Below, piece by piece: positions 10,846 to 20,860 of a stretch of 64,000 nt of DNA (positions within the stretch are counted from its first letter, which is position 1; each line of letters begins with the position of its first letter). This DNA comes from Euphorbia lathyris (Eukaryota > Streptophyta > Magnoliopsida > Malpighiales > Euphorbiaceae): the NCBI RefSeq assembly GCF_963576675.1, contig NC_088911.1, forward strand, positions 79,637,256 through 79,701,255, given 5' to 3'. The notes below the pieces were generated by a model, which saw only the letters and a list, made by a program, of their open reading frames with translations, had not been told where the DNA came from and did no database searches. The position numbers were made by a program, and so were the translations under genes.

Positions 10846-13701
10846 ATGACTAAGGTTTCCTACAACATCTCCGGTGTTGGCCACTCTAAACCCAGCTCCG
10901 ATGACACTTCCAGGCAAACCTCTATGCCGGAACCTACCAAAGTCACCTCACCGAGCAAAGGAAAAGCTGGCCAAACCTCTGGTCAGGGAAAGCCTGTAAA
11001 AGTCAGGACCTACTCCAAGGTCTTTGAGAACGTCCGCGAATGGAAAGTTGAGCCCTCAAGATGGGTATCAGAAAACTTCGTACAAAACGAACAACCCTTC
11101 TGCGAGTGGATTTCACAAAATGGCTGGACGGAGCTGTTTTCGATTAGGGATGACACCTATCCTGACTTGGTAAGGGAGTTTTACCACAACCTCCGCGTTG
11201 CAAATGACAACACTGACTATCTGTGTACAGTGGTGAAAGAGAAAACCATCTTCATCAACCCTCTCTACTTAGGAAATCTGCTCAAATTAAAAACTGAGGG
11301 AGCAAGGCTGAGAAGATCTGGAGATCAGGATGGCACTAGGTATGCACACAACTTCTGCAAACCTGAGGGCCACTCAGGAGAAGTCTCAGCTTCCTCTATG
11401 GGTCAGCACCAGAAGATGGCTCATTACTTGCTGACCTACTTCATCTACCCGAAGATCAACTGCACTACATCAGCAACAAACTTCGAGCAATGCTTTATAT
11501 GGCATATGCTGACGTACACTCCAATCAATATGCCAGTTTTTCTTATCGCTGGTTTCCTACGCAGCTCTGGTACGCTGAGGCTAGGATCAATCATCACAAA
11601 AATCCTCATCGACTATAAAGTTGATCTCGAAGGTGAGGAGAAGACTCGAGGATCTGAGATAACAGCTGCCTCGCTGAGAGCATTAAAATTTGGACAACCT
11701 TTGAAGAAAGGTAAAGATGCTGCTGCTGTTGGACAAGCTGAGGGAACTGCTGAGCCAAAGAAAGGGCGAAGGACTAAGGCCCCAGCTTCCCGCAAAAGAA
11801 AAACTGTTGAGACTCCTTCCAAAAATGTTGAGTCTCCAGCAAAAAGACAGAAGTCAGCTGGTAAGTCAGCTGCAAAACGAAGCAGGCAAGGTGAGCCTGG
11901 AACTGAGGAAACTGTTGAGCAACCTCAGAAAAAGCAGAAGCCTTCTACACTGACTCCCCTCAATGCTATACCTACAGACTTTGTTGTACCGGGTGACTCT
12001 CACTTCACCCAGTGTCAAGGTACAATAGCTGAGTCCGAAGAACATGAGGTACAACTGGATGATCATTTCATCTCACAAGTTGAGGAAGAACTTGATGGTG
12101 ACAGTACCGAAGAAGAAGAAGAAGAAGAGGCCAGCGGTCAGGATGACGCTGAGGACTCTGAGGAGACAGCAAGTGAACATGAGACTGAGCAGGCCAATGC
12201 TGGGTTTGCTGCTGGAGATGAGCAAGTACTTGATCAACACAATGTTGATCCAGTCCAAGAACAAGCTGACCAACCTGCTGATGAGCAACACGAATCTTCT
12301 CCTTCTCACTCAGGAGATGCTACTCAAACTGACACTCCACCTCATAGAAGAAGAAAGTTGGTTAAGGCCAGTGAGAAGCCTATCAGTGAACTTCCTGTGC
12401 CACCACCTCTTCCTGACTTTGTCATTTCAAAGACAACCAAGGACCCCTCTTCTGTTAAGCTCAAATTCTTCAAACGCCAATCAACTTCTACTGCATCGTC
12501 GCCATTAGAAAAGCAAGCCTCTGTTTCTTCTCAACAGGAACATGCCAACCAAAATGCTTCCGCCACCTCAACCAGTTAGGTTGAGCCGATTACCGTGAAT
12601 GCTATTTCTTCAAGCATGGTGCTGACTCCACACACTTCTGCCGTCAGCACAGACAGTATTCGGATTACCACTTCTCCAACTCAACTCTCTGCCGATCAAT
12701 CAACTATACCTAAAACTCAAGTGCAGATTGAAAATGCTATTCCAGTCACTGACCAGGTCACTCCTTTCACTCCTCTTCCTTCCGGTCACACTGATGTCCC
12801 TGAAGGCTCTCAAAGCTATGTAAATGCCACTGAGTCCGGCCAAAAGCTCATTGACTCAGTTCAAGCGTTGATCAGAGACCTTCAACATTCCACTCCTCCT
12901 GCTGCTGGGTCTTCATCTATTGAGACTACTCAGCTCTCCCAGGTCACTCAACTTCTCAACAAAGTTAAGGGACTCAAGGACTTGCTGAACGTCATCATCT
13001 TTTTTCAAGCACAGCAAGCTAAGCAGGATTCAATCGCCAAGCTGGCTGAGATCCAGCTGACAACTGTGCAACACTTGAACTCTTTACAACAACAAGTTCA
13101 GAAATTGTCAGCTGTGAACACCGACTATGCCACTTCGTCTGAAGTCAAGATGCTCTTTGCTCAGCTACATACCGAGCAACTCAAGACCAACGAGCAAATG
13201 GTTTCTTACAATCAATGCTCAATAGAGCAAATTGGTGAGGCTATTCGCTTGCTTAATCTGAATAAGCAAGAGATGGATACTGACGCAATGAAGCAGACCG
13301 AGATGCAGTCTATCATACAACAAACCTTCAACCACATTCGTCATAACAATATTCAACGTCAGTATTACGACACAGCCCTTTTAAAGACCTTTCACCAAAT
13401 CTTTGCTGGTCTTACTGAAGCTCTCATCTGGCAAGGCAAAGCTCAAGCGTTTAGCGTCAATATGCTCAGTGCTGCTGACCTCAACATACCCGAAGAGGTA
13501 TCCACTGATGGCGTTGCAATTTTTGACGGCGTCAATGAAAGCGCTGAGAAACTTAAGGAGCTGTCCCAAGAACTGACTCGAGCTGCCTTAACTGATGCCT
13601 TCAGACTTCCTCCTCCTGATGCTGACAAAACGGGGGAGAAAGAACAAGCAGCTAGAGCTCAGCATGAGCGAAGTCAGTCGCAACACAAGAAAAAGAAATA
13701 G
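10846..13701 (+). pseudogene. ORF3 of Copia copy 1 (one internal stop)
   Basis: Large third ORF between pol and the 3' LTR, about 950 codons, with a single in-frame TAG at 12577-12579 (CAG in copy 2). Residues about 45-270 form a conserved region with EWKVEPSRWVSENFV and YPDLVREFYHNL. This resembles the 'putative plant transposon protein' domain found in many plant transposons. Next come basic stretches with nuclear-signal character (KKGRRTKAPASRKRK), an acidic run (DSTEEEEEEEASGQDD), a Ser/Pro/Thr-rich segment, and a C-terminal region of Gln/Leu heptad character ending in KKKK. I see no signal peptide or clear membrane helix, so the usual 'env-like' label is not supported here. Function unknown. 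Confidence 0.8.
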
Positions 13702-14153
13702 ATAGGCTAGCTCAGTATAGACTAAGTCAGATGAAATCTATATGCCTTATCTATAAGTTTTGTTGTGTAAACACTGACTACTATCAATATATCATATCTG
13801 CATCTTTTATTCTTATTCATGAGTTATGATATATGTTAATATATGTTACTGTGTACTGAGTCATTACATATCTTCAATTAAATTAGCTATGTTTTATACT
13901 TATAAATCTTATTGACTGAATCAAATGCTGATAACATGTTTGACATTGTCCTATGTGCTTATAAAACATTGTTTGTTAAGAATCCATTGAACAACAAATT
14001 ACTCAGCGCACTCTATATGATTAAACCTTCCGCTTTATACTTAGTAAATAGAATATGTTTAATAAGCTGACCTATATCTGAAAACCGACCTTAGACTTAC
14101 TCAATTAAACCTTTAAATGTTTAGAGTAAAACTAAGTCAGTAGCTCAACCCTT

Positions 14154-14198
14154 ACGGGGGAGTTTGGTAAGTATAATAGGTCAACTATCATGGGGGAG
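14154..14198 (+). other. Polypurine tract repeats, copy 1
   Basis: Two GGGGGAG tracts (about 14156-14162 and 14191-14197) lie ahead of the 3' LTR. In copy 2 there are three, and the last abuts the LTR. In this copy the last tract was removed by the deletion at about 14234. Multiplied polypurine tracts are a described hallmark of Sireviruses. Confidence 0.7.
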
Positions 14199-14234
14199 CT
14201 CAATACTGAGTTCCTCGCTGAATAGTTTTGCCAA

Positions 14235-15118
14235 ATCTGCTGAGCTGACCGAGGACAGAAGATACACAAATCTGATTGGCCGAGAACTCTAAGCAAGTCA
14301 GGATGACAACGACAGTAAGCCGTTTCCCTCCAACGGTTATTTCGAAATTCGAAATGACCGATGCCCAGACGTCTCTATAAATAGTGCCATCACAAGCTTC
14401 GTTCAACACAGAACTTGATCAAGCCATTACGCTGACCAAATTTCTACACAAGTTCTGGAAGCAAATCAAATCTTACACTACAATTCATACATTTGTGTAA
14501 AAGTCTAGAGTGATTATTTCAATCGTCTAAAGTGTCTTAGCAAATCATTGTATAGGACAAAACACTTATCATTTCTAGAGATAGAAAGGAGAGGCTGAGT
14601 ACTCAGTTATAGTACTCAGCAAAAGATTAGGATTGAGTAGAGGTATAGAGGGAGGTACTCTTATTATACTCAGTTGCTAAGATTGTAAAAGGTTTGAGGC
14701 TCTACCTTTAAAGAGCTCAGTAGAGGATTCGAAATCTCGGAACGTGTTCCGGGGACAGGACGTAGGCTTAGAAGAAGCCGAACCTGGATAAATCTGCTGA
14801 GTAAAGTATTTCTTACCTTTAACTCCTTATATATATTGCTTGCTTAGAATAACCAAAAACTGTCCAAGTAAAGAGGTCAAGTTGAGTTGTGCGCGTTGAA
14901 CATCTGAGCTCAGGAATAGACTCTAAGTGCTATCTCCTGACTCAAGCTAAGAAACTGACCTAGTCACCAGTTGACTAAGCCAGTATCTTGCTGTTTACTC
15001 AGCGCTGCTGTTAAAACCTTTTTCCTTAGAAAAAGAAGTCTGCCCTAATTGCAAAAAAGTTTAAATAGTTCCTAACCCCCCCTTGGAACTATACTTGCAA
15101 CCTTACAAGGGACCAACA
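14235..15118 (+). repeat. Truncated 3' LTR of Copia copy 1
   Basis: The internal sequence breaks off at GTTTTGCCAA (14234) and joins LTR sequence at ATCTGCTGAGC. Compared with copy 2, about 444 bp of the 5' side of this LTR and the final polypurine tract are missing. The TATA box near 14375 and the GGGACCAACA terminus remain. Confidence 0.9.
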
Positions 15119-16080
15119 ATAGGAAGAAATTTCCTAGCTGCCAACATATTATCACCCATTTTTTTGCAATTTTGTAGCTATATTTAACCAGATAGATGAC
15201 AGATTTCAAATAGTGCCAAATCATTTTATCATTAGACCCGGTGATACTAAGAGGGGGTACGCTTGATGTAGGTTGCATCCTTTGGAATGAAAGGATTGTC
15301 TATTTTATTGAAATTCCAGGTTCTTTGATTGGCACATAGTAAATCAGCTACCCAAACCGAATATGGCAATAAGTTTGGCAACAATCTTGGAATAAAGGGA
15401 TGATTGATTGGAAGCCAAGGGTCTTCAAGGCACCAAATAGATTCCTCATTTCCCAACTACCATCTATCCCCCTGATGAAGAATATGCTGACCCTGAAGGA
15501 TATTTCGCCAAGCCCATGAAGGACTATGGCCAGGTTTTGCATTGAAAAGGTCAGTAAAAAAAAGGGAAGTATTTACCCTTGAGGATTCGGGACAATAGAC
15601 AAAGAGGTAAAATCTTCCAACCTTGCTTCATTAGTAAGGCCAAATTGAATGCTTTTGCATCTCTCATAAACCACCCAAATCTTTAACTGAGCCAAGGATA
15701 TTCCAAGACACCCAATGAATCTTTCTCTGGTTGTCAGATTCCCCTCACCAAAATCTAGCAGTAAGCTTGTTGATATTATGACAGACTTGGTTAGGGAAAC
15801 AAAAAATAGTCATGGCATATGTTAGGATGGAAGCTGTCACAACTTTGATCATGACCTCTTTCCCCGCAATATTGAGGAGTTTGCCTTTCCAATAACCGAG
15901 CTTTATAGAGATTTTTGATGTAACATCCACAAAGGTTTGGCACTTAGATCTTTGGAGCGTATAAGGTAACCCTAGGTACTTGTCTTAACCCCAACATTAG
16001 AGATTTGGAGATTGGTGGCTAACTAATTCCTGAAGTGCTGAGGAGTGTTTCTATTGAAAAAAAGAGAGGACTTCTCCTTA
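15119..16080 (-). pseudogene. LINE (L1-type) RT C-terminal part, right half of split element
   Basis: Minus-strand relic of LINE ORF2. Reading from 16080 down, the translation gives a KYLGLPYT-like block (as YGYLIRSK after decay), then GYWKGKLLNIAGKEVMIK typical of the region after the LINE reverse transcriptase palm, then WQLGNEESIWCLEDPWLP, typical of the segment before zf-RVT. It has several stops and frameshifts. It runs into the Copia 3' LTR, and the next domain (zf-RVT) appears on the other side of that element at 4100. The fragment is therefore continuous with 3340-4100. Confidence 0.78.
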
Positions 16081-16394
16081 TTTTATTGAACTATTGCAAA
16101 TTCGTACTTGATTTCGTACATACTTTTCATAGGTATATTGAAGTCAAATTTGATCAATCAATTATATATATATATATATAATCAAAATTATGAGGATATG
16201 AATCTTGTTCATCGTCCGTAATCTTGTTGTACATCACTTTCAAGAATCAATCTAATCTCTTGTTGATTTATAAGATCATATAAGTTTTTGTTGATTTTAA
16301 ATACATAATAATTAATTGCAATTCTAGGTTAGTTGAAGTAGTTTAAATTTAATTCTAAGTTAGTTATATGCAACTGTTGTTCGCAGTTTATGTC
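16081..16394. other. Intergenic, AT microsatellite
   Basis: AT-rich sequence with an (AT)n run at about 16163-16184. No gene seen. Confidence 0.6.
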
Positions 16395-16720
16395 TTTGCG
16401 AAGTAACTTAACCTAGTTATAGGTGGCTCACAAATTGCCAATTGAGAACCACATTGCTAAATTACGAATTATCTTTTATCATTCATATTTTGTATAAATT
16501 GTGACTCGATTGTCAAGTAACTCTCCACTTTAGTGCTTCACAATTGACAAAATGTGAATTAAATCTGCCAAAATACGAAGCTTATTTTGCAATTTATATA
16601 AATTGTGATCCAATACATAGAATTACAATTTGCAATACCTCAAATGCGAAACGACTCGGCCAAAATATGAAGATTCAATTTCACTTAATTTCATAAATGC
16701 AAACTACTTATTCTATGTAC
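16395..16720. repeat. Subterminal TTGCGAAG-type repeats
   Basis: Diverged copies of GCGAAG, TGCGAA or CACAATTT-like units at irregular spacing, on both strands. The same word reappears at 18190-18420, 20320-20760, 37630-37850 and 44580-45360, always in or next to Mutator-like sequence. It is probably the subterminal repeat of this transposon family. Confidence 0.55.
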
Positions 16721-16850
16721 TTGTTTAATATGATATGATTCTTATAGGAATTTGACAATGAATTTTACTCATTTTAGTAGAAGTATAACCACAGAGTGTG
16801 TTATTTATTTGATCTTGTGGATTAACCAATAGAAAAAAGTTGCAAGTGCC

Positions 16851-17897
16851 ATGACATACATGGGTGGTGAATCGAAGTTGCTCCGGGTTTTAACAAAAAT
16901 CAAGTTGGAGAGGTTTAAAGAGATAATTTACAATTCTACATGCGTTGATTCAATCTCATTTGACCTACGTGTGTCAGTACAAGCAAAAGACGGTCAAAAT
17001 AAAGATCTTGGAAAAGTAATATCTATTATTGATCGCAATAATGTACGACGCTTCCTAGAGTATTACTAGAAGTATCTGACCTATATGATCCCACCCACTA
17101 TATATTGAATTGATATCACGAACAATAAATGCACAAATATTGTGAGGTTGTAAGGAAGATAATGTTGAGATGAGTAACTCTCTACAAGAAATTAGACGTC
17201 CAAACCATGTGTCAGATAAATTAAGTAGTGACCCATTTGTTGATGGAATGATACATGGAGATCTATTGGGTACTTATAATGTCGAGCATGATGATGTTGT
17301 AGATATATTTATCCCTGAAACACAACCAATTGATAACGTTCTTCCCAAAATAAATGCACGAGTTGACTATATCCCATCAAGTATTTATAAGACATATGAC
17401 AAAGATAGAAAAAGAAAGAGGGTTAATCCATTTCAGTGGCTTCCAGAGGTCCATAATCCACCCATGATTCCTATTATATCTAAATATCAACATGGGTGGT
17501 CAGTTCAAAGGTACATGATATATTCTTAAACAAATGAGAATTGTAAGATGCACTTGGGAGACATACAATTCAAGATAAATATGAATCAAAGGTCTACAAT
17601 TGCAACAAGTCTTTGCTTGAAGTTAAATGTACACATGATGTATGTAAGTGGCAGGCTAGAGCTATCGTGATACATAATTCTGAGATGTTTAAGCTTCAAG
17701 GAATGGATATGATGGACCAACACACTTGTAGACATGTATGTAGAGTTGCTTCTGAGTTCCGGTTAACTAATGCATATCAGTGGGTAGATAGTTACTACAA
17801 AAACGAAACACTTAAATTGGCTTACATTAAGTCTATATATCCAGTTGGACACCAGTCTGAATGTAATAACCCTATGAAATTTCTCTTCTATAACTAG
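16851..17897 (+). pseudogene. Mutator-like transposase N-terminal relic
   Basis: Three broken segments of one former reading frame. The first (16851-17069) contains GGESKLLRVLTKIKLERF, also found in the minus-strand relic at 37574-37011. The second (17170-17529) contains KRKRVNPFQWLPEVHNPP, matched there by KRKRTDPFRWLPEVHD. The third (17613-17897) contains LEVKCTHDVCKWQARA, typical of the MuDR N-terminal zinc-binding domain of plant Mutator-like transposases, where C and H residues follow in DQHTCRH. The catalytic DDE core is missing. Stops separate the parts, so it is not functional. Confidence 0.7.
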
Positions 17898-18703
17898 AAG
17901 ACCATCTAGTGACCGGCCGAGAAGTCAAAATATAAGACCATCTCAAGGTGAAGATGCAGCAGGTGCGGGTTTATTGGGCATATTAGTTGAATTATCATCT
18001 ACCGGTACCAAATACATCATGACTTCAAAATGAAATCTTAAGTTCTTCAAACTTTAGAGTGTCAGGTCATCGATTAGATGTATAAGTAATATGGTTTAAA
18101 TGTATAACGTCATTGAATTTTATTCAGTTTCGATTCAATTTCATTGAATTTTATTCAGTTTCAAATCAATTTCATTTAGCTTTATTCTATTTCACTCAAT
18201 TGTGAAGTAACTCTAGTTTAGTGCTTCACATTTTATATAAATTGCGAACTACTATATAAATTGTGATTCACAATACCTCAAATACGAACTTAATTACCAA
18301 AATGCGAAGCTTATTTCAGAAGTTTTGTAAATTGTGAACCAGTATATAAAACTGCGATTCATAATTTCCTCAAATGCGAACTATCTCTGCCAAAATGCGA
18401 AGAGTGTGTGGAGTTTCAGTCAGTTTCACTCAATTTCACACGATTTCACTTGATTTCTTAACATAAAGCACTATAATTTCACTTAACTTCATAACACAAA
18501 TCACTTTAATTTCACAACGTAAAAGCACTCTAATTTCACTCTAATTTCATTCAATTTCACTTAATTGCATAATGTAATATTTGGATTAAATGTATAAAGC
18601 ACAATGTAAAGTCATAATATTATATACATAATAATTAAAAATGTACATATAATGTCAACAATCCAAAAGGGTCCCATGTAACAACTCAATAGCTATATGA
18701 GAG

Positions 18704-19163
18704 CTAAAAAAATACCATTGGCTCTGGTGAAGTCAAACTCACGACCTTCAGATAAATACTATGCAAAATACATGTAAAGACTCCACAATCATTAGATAGT
18801 GTCTCATGTTGTGGAACCTCAAATACCCTACTCCATTGCATGGTCAGAATACCTTGTGCACTTGAATAATGAAAGTAACTGACCCGTTTCATAATCCTCG
18901 AAATGGAAAATAGAAAGGGAGCTAAGAATGTTCCTAGCTTCTTATCAGGATAATATGTTGTATATGTGGAGATGCCCCTCCACCAAATTTAGTTCCCTAC
19001 ATACCCAATGCTCATTATTGATGTTGAATGATATGAATACCCTTTTAATCTCCTTACAATGTCTCAAATAAGCATCCAGAATGGATCCATTGACTACATC
19101 AACATACATTGAATCGTATTTGTATCCCAGAGCCGTACACTCATCCCGACGGGATGTCAACAT
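18704..19163 (-). pseudogene. Ulp1-like (peptidase C48) C-terminal relic
   Basis: Two minus-strand segments carry the peptidase C48 signature. The upstream part (19163-18945) has VFISFNINNEHWVCRELNL, with the catalytic His in the EHW motif, and the downstream part (18892-18704) has SNDCGVFTC with the catalytic Cys. A frame break separates them. Ulp1 proteases cut SUMO from proteins, and transposon-borne versions are common in plants. Its partner domain lies upstream on the same strand at 20106-19840. Confidence 0.7.
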
Positions 19164-19839
19164 CGGTCAACCATGCATCAATATTTGTCCGATCTGAGCG
19201 AATGTCTTTTGAACCATATTGACAGCGCTTCAGTAATCAAGAAAAGACATCAATGTGCTGATACATTCCTGCCATCTTGCTCATTTCTCTCATCATTACC
19301 GCTATATTGCTCCTTAACCTCATCATTCCCGCCACCTCACGAATGTCTTTTGAACCATATCGAGACTTTAGACGTTTTCCATCTAAGCATGCGTAGAGGG
19401 AGACAATTTGGTTTTTTCATGTAGTATGTCTCTGTCACCTTCCAAAGCTCAAATATCCAAACATGTACAAAGGAGATAAACAAGTAAGTAAACTATATTT
19501 TTACAACTCCTACATCAACAATATATATACAATTCATACCTCGACTATGTGTGCTAGCCCTCGTAGATGACATTTAGCAGGAGCGTTCTTTTCTCTAGAA
19601 TCAATGGCTTTTCTATCTTTTGAGATAACTTTCGTCATGGTCTTGTAAGTCTCATACCAAGCCACCTATCTCAATGGGAACACATCAAACAATGTTGGAT
19701 AATCAACAAATGCTAGCCAATTAGTATTCACCAATCGAGTTTTACGGGTGGTGATCAAACAACGATGTATGGAATACAACATCACAATACTAACGGTTTC
19801 ACCGTCATCCTTCTTGCTCCAATCAATATATACAACACT

Positions 19840-20106
19840 TCAAATGTGGTGAGTTATAAGATCTAATCTTTTGAAGTACTTGCTTATTATTTCCTTTTTA
19901 TTTAGCTTTTTGATCCTTTTCGCCATCTCCTCCAAACCACTAAAAGGCAAGATAGAGATAAGCCTGAACTCCCAATCCCCAAATCCCGTTTCAACTCCTC
20001 CAATAGAGAACCACATCTCTCTAGGGAGAGATCCAACATGATCAATCTCCCTTGTTAACAACGCATGGACAATGGTAGTGGAAAAAATGACATTATCCAA
20101 ATCCAT
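19840..20106 (-). pseudogene. DUF1985-like N-terminal domain of the transposon-borne Ulp1 gene
   Basis: Minus-strand segment of 88 residues. TIVHALLTREIDHV followed by MWFSIGGVETGF and EFRLIS matches the usual DUF1985 pattern (an LLLRE-type block, an EMWF-like block, then FSxxEFaLITGL). DUF1985 commonly sits N-terminal to peptidase C48 in plant transposon-derived proteins, and here it lies about 680 bp upstream of the C48 relic on the same strand. Call is from pattern recognition of the family, not from a search. Confidence 0.55.
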
Positions 20107-20860
20107 TAGATGTCCGAAACATCTACTTTTGAAGGCCTTTATCTGTGAGACGTCAATTTATTTTGCAGTTCAATCATGGCAGCAATATCATATCTTACTG
20201 TTATTATGCATTTTGAATCCAAGCTCCACGTATACTTGAATTTCACACCACTATCTGATTTTAACTTTGCCACTCGAGTCTATAAAAATGAAAACAATTT
20301 GCATTTTAAACAATACAATGCGCACTTCATACTTACAATTTGCATTTAATTAAAAACAATTTCTGATTTGTAAAACATAACAACTTTGTAATTGACCTTA
20401 AGGCTTCACATTTACCTATTTGCGAAGAAAAACTATTCACATTTTCGTTCAATTGCCAAACAAAATTAAAATTGTGGATCACAATCCAAGTTAAACGTTC
20501 ACAATATCCATTTTGCGAAGCCTTTTGTTAAAAATGTCTTTACAATTCCTTAGAAGTCTTCACATTTACCTATCTGCAAAGCCATTTTGATGAAAAATGG
20601 CTTCGCAATTCATTAGAAGTCTTCACATTTACCTATTTGTGAAGCCCTTTTGCTGAAATAAGACTTCACAATTCATCAATAGGCTTCTCATTTCCTATTT
20701 GCAAAGTTCTAGACGAGGCTTTGGGGTTTATTGCTTTGTAATTTGGTAATTCCGAATCAAATTCATAAGATGCGAAGTATCACAAATGAACTGTAAATCT
20801 AAAAATTTCGACTTCTAAACCAATAACTCGAATAAATACATCCTAAATGAGTTAAAAAAA

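Larger units (their letters stand above)
4101..15118 (+). mobile_element. Copia retrotransposon copy 1 (Sirevirus-like), decayed, 3' LTR truncated
   Basis: An 11.0-kb LTR retrotransposon: 5' LTR, initiator-Met PBS, gag, pol (PR-INT-RT-RH), a third ORF, polypurine tracts and a partial 3' LTR. The LTR starts TGTTGAAACACC and ends GGGACCAACA. The flanking five bases are GTAGG on the left (4096-4100) and ATAGG on the right (15119-15123), a target duplication with one mismatch. Domain order, the large ORF after RT-RNase H and the repeated GGGGGAG tracts point to the Sirevirus lineage of Ty1/Copia. It is inactive: five in-frame stops, one frameshift, and a deletion that removes the last polypurine tract and about 444 bp of the 3' LTR. 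The second copy of the family is at 50519-61968. Confidence 0.93.
16395..20830. mobile_element. Decayed Mutator-like element carrying a Ulp1-type gene
   Basis: Composite block held together by three stretches of a diverged TTTGCGAAG / CTTCGCAAA word (16395-16720, 18190-18420, 20320-20760). Between them lie MuDR-type transposase fragments (plus strand) and a DUF1985 plus Ulp1 relic (minus strand). Mutator-like elements that carry Ulp1-like peptidase genes are known in plants (the Kaonashi group). The same repeat word and the same transposase N-terminus occur at 36345-38150. I could not define the exact ends, and no 9-bp duplication was found. Confidence 0.6.

Noticed and set aside
11613..12508. 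Several other-frame ORFs inside ORF3 of Copia copy 1
   Set aside because: Shadows of ORF3, with no conserved product in copy 2.
10846..13701. ORF3 as a retrovirus-type envelope gene
   Set aside because: No signal peptide, cleavage site or clear transmembrane segment. Basic and acidic stretches suggest otherwise.
16155..16190. (AT)n run as a CRISPR-like or regulatory array
   Set aside because: Plain microsatellite. CRISPR arrays do not occur in plant nuclear DNA.
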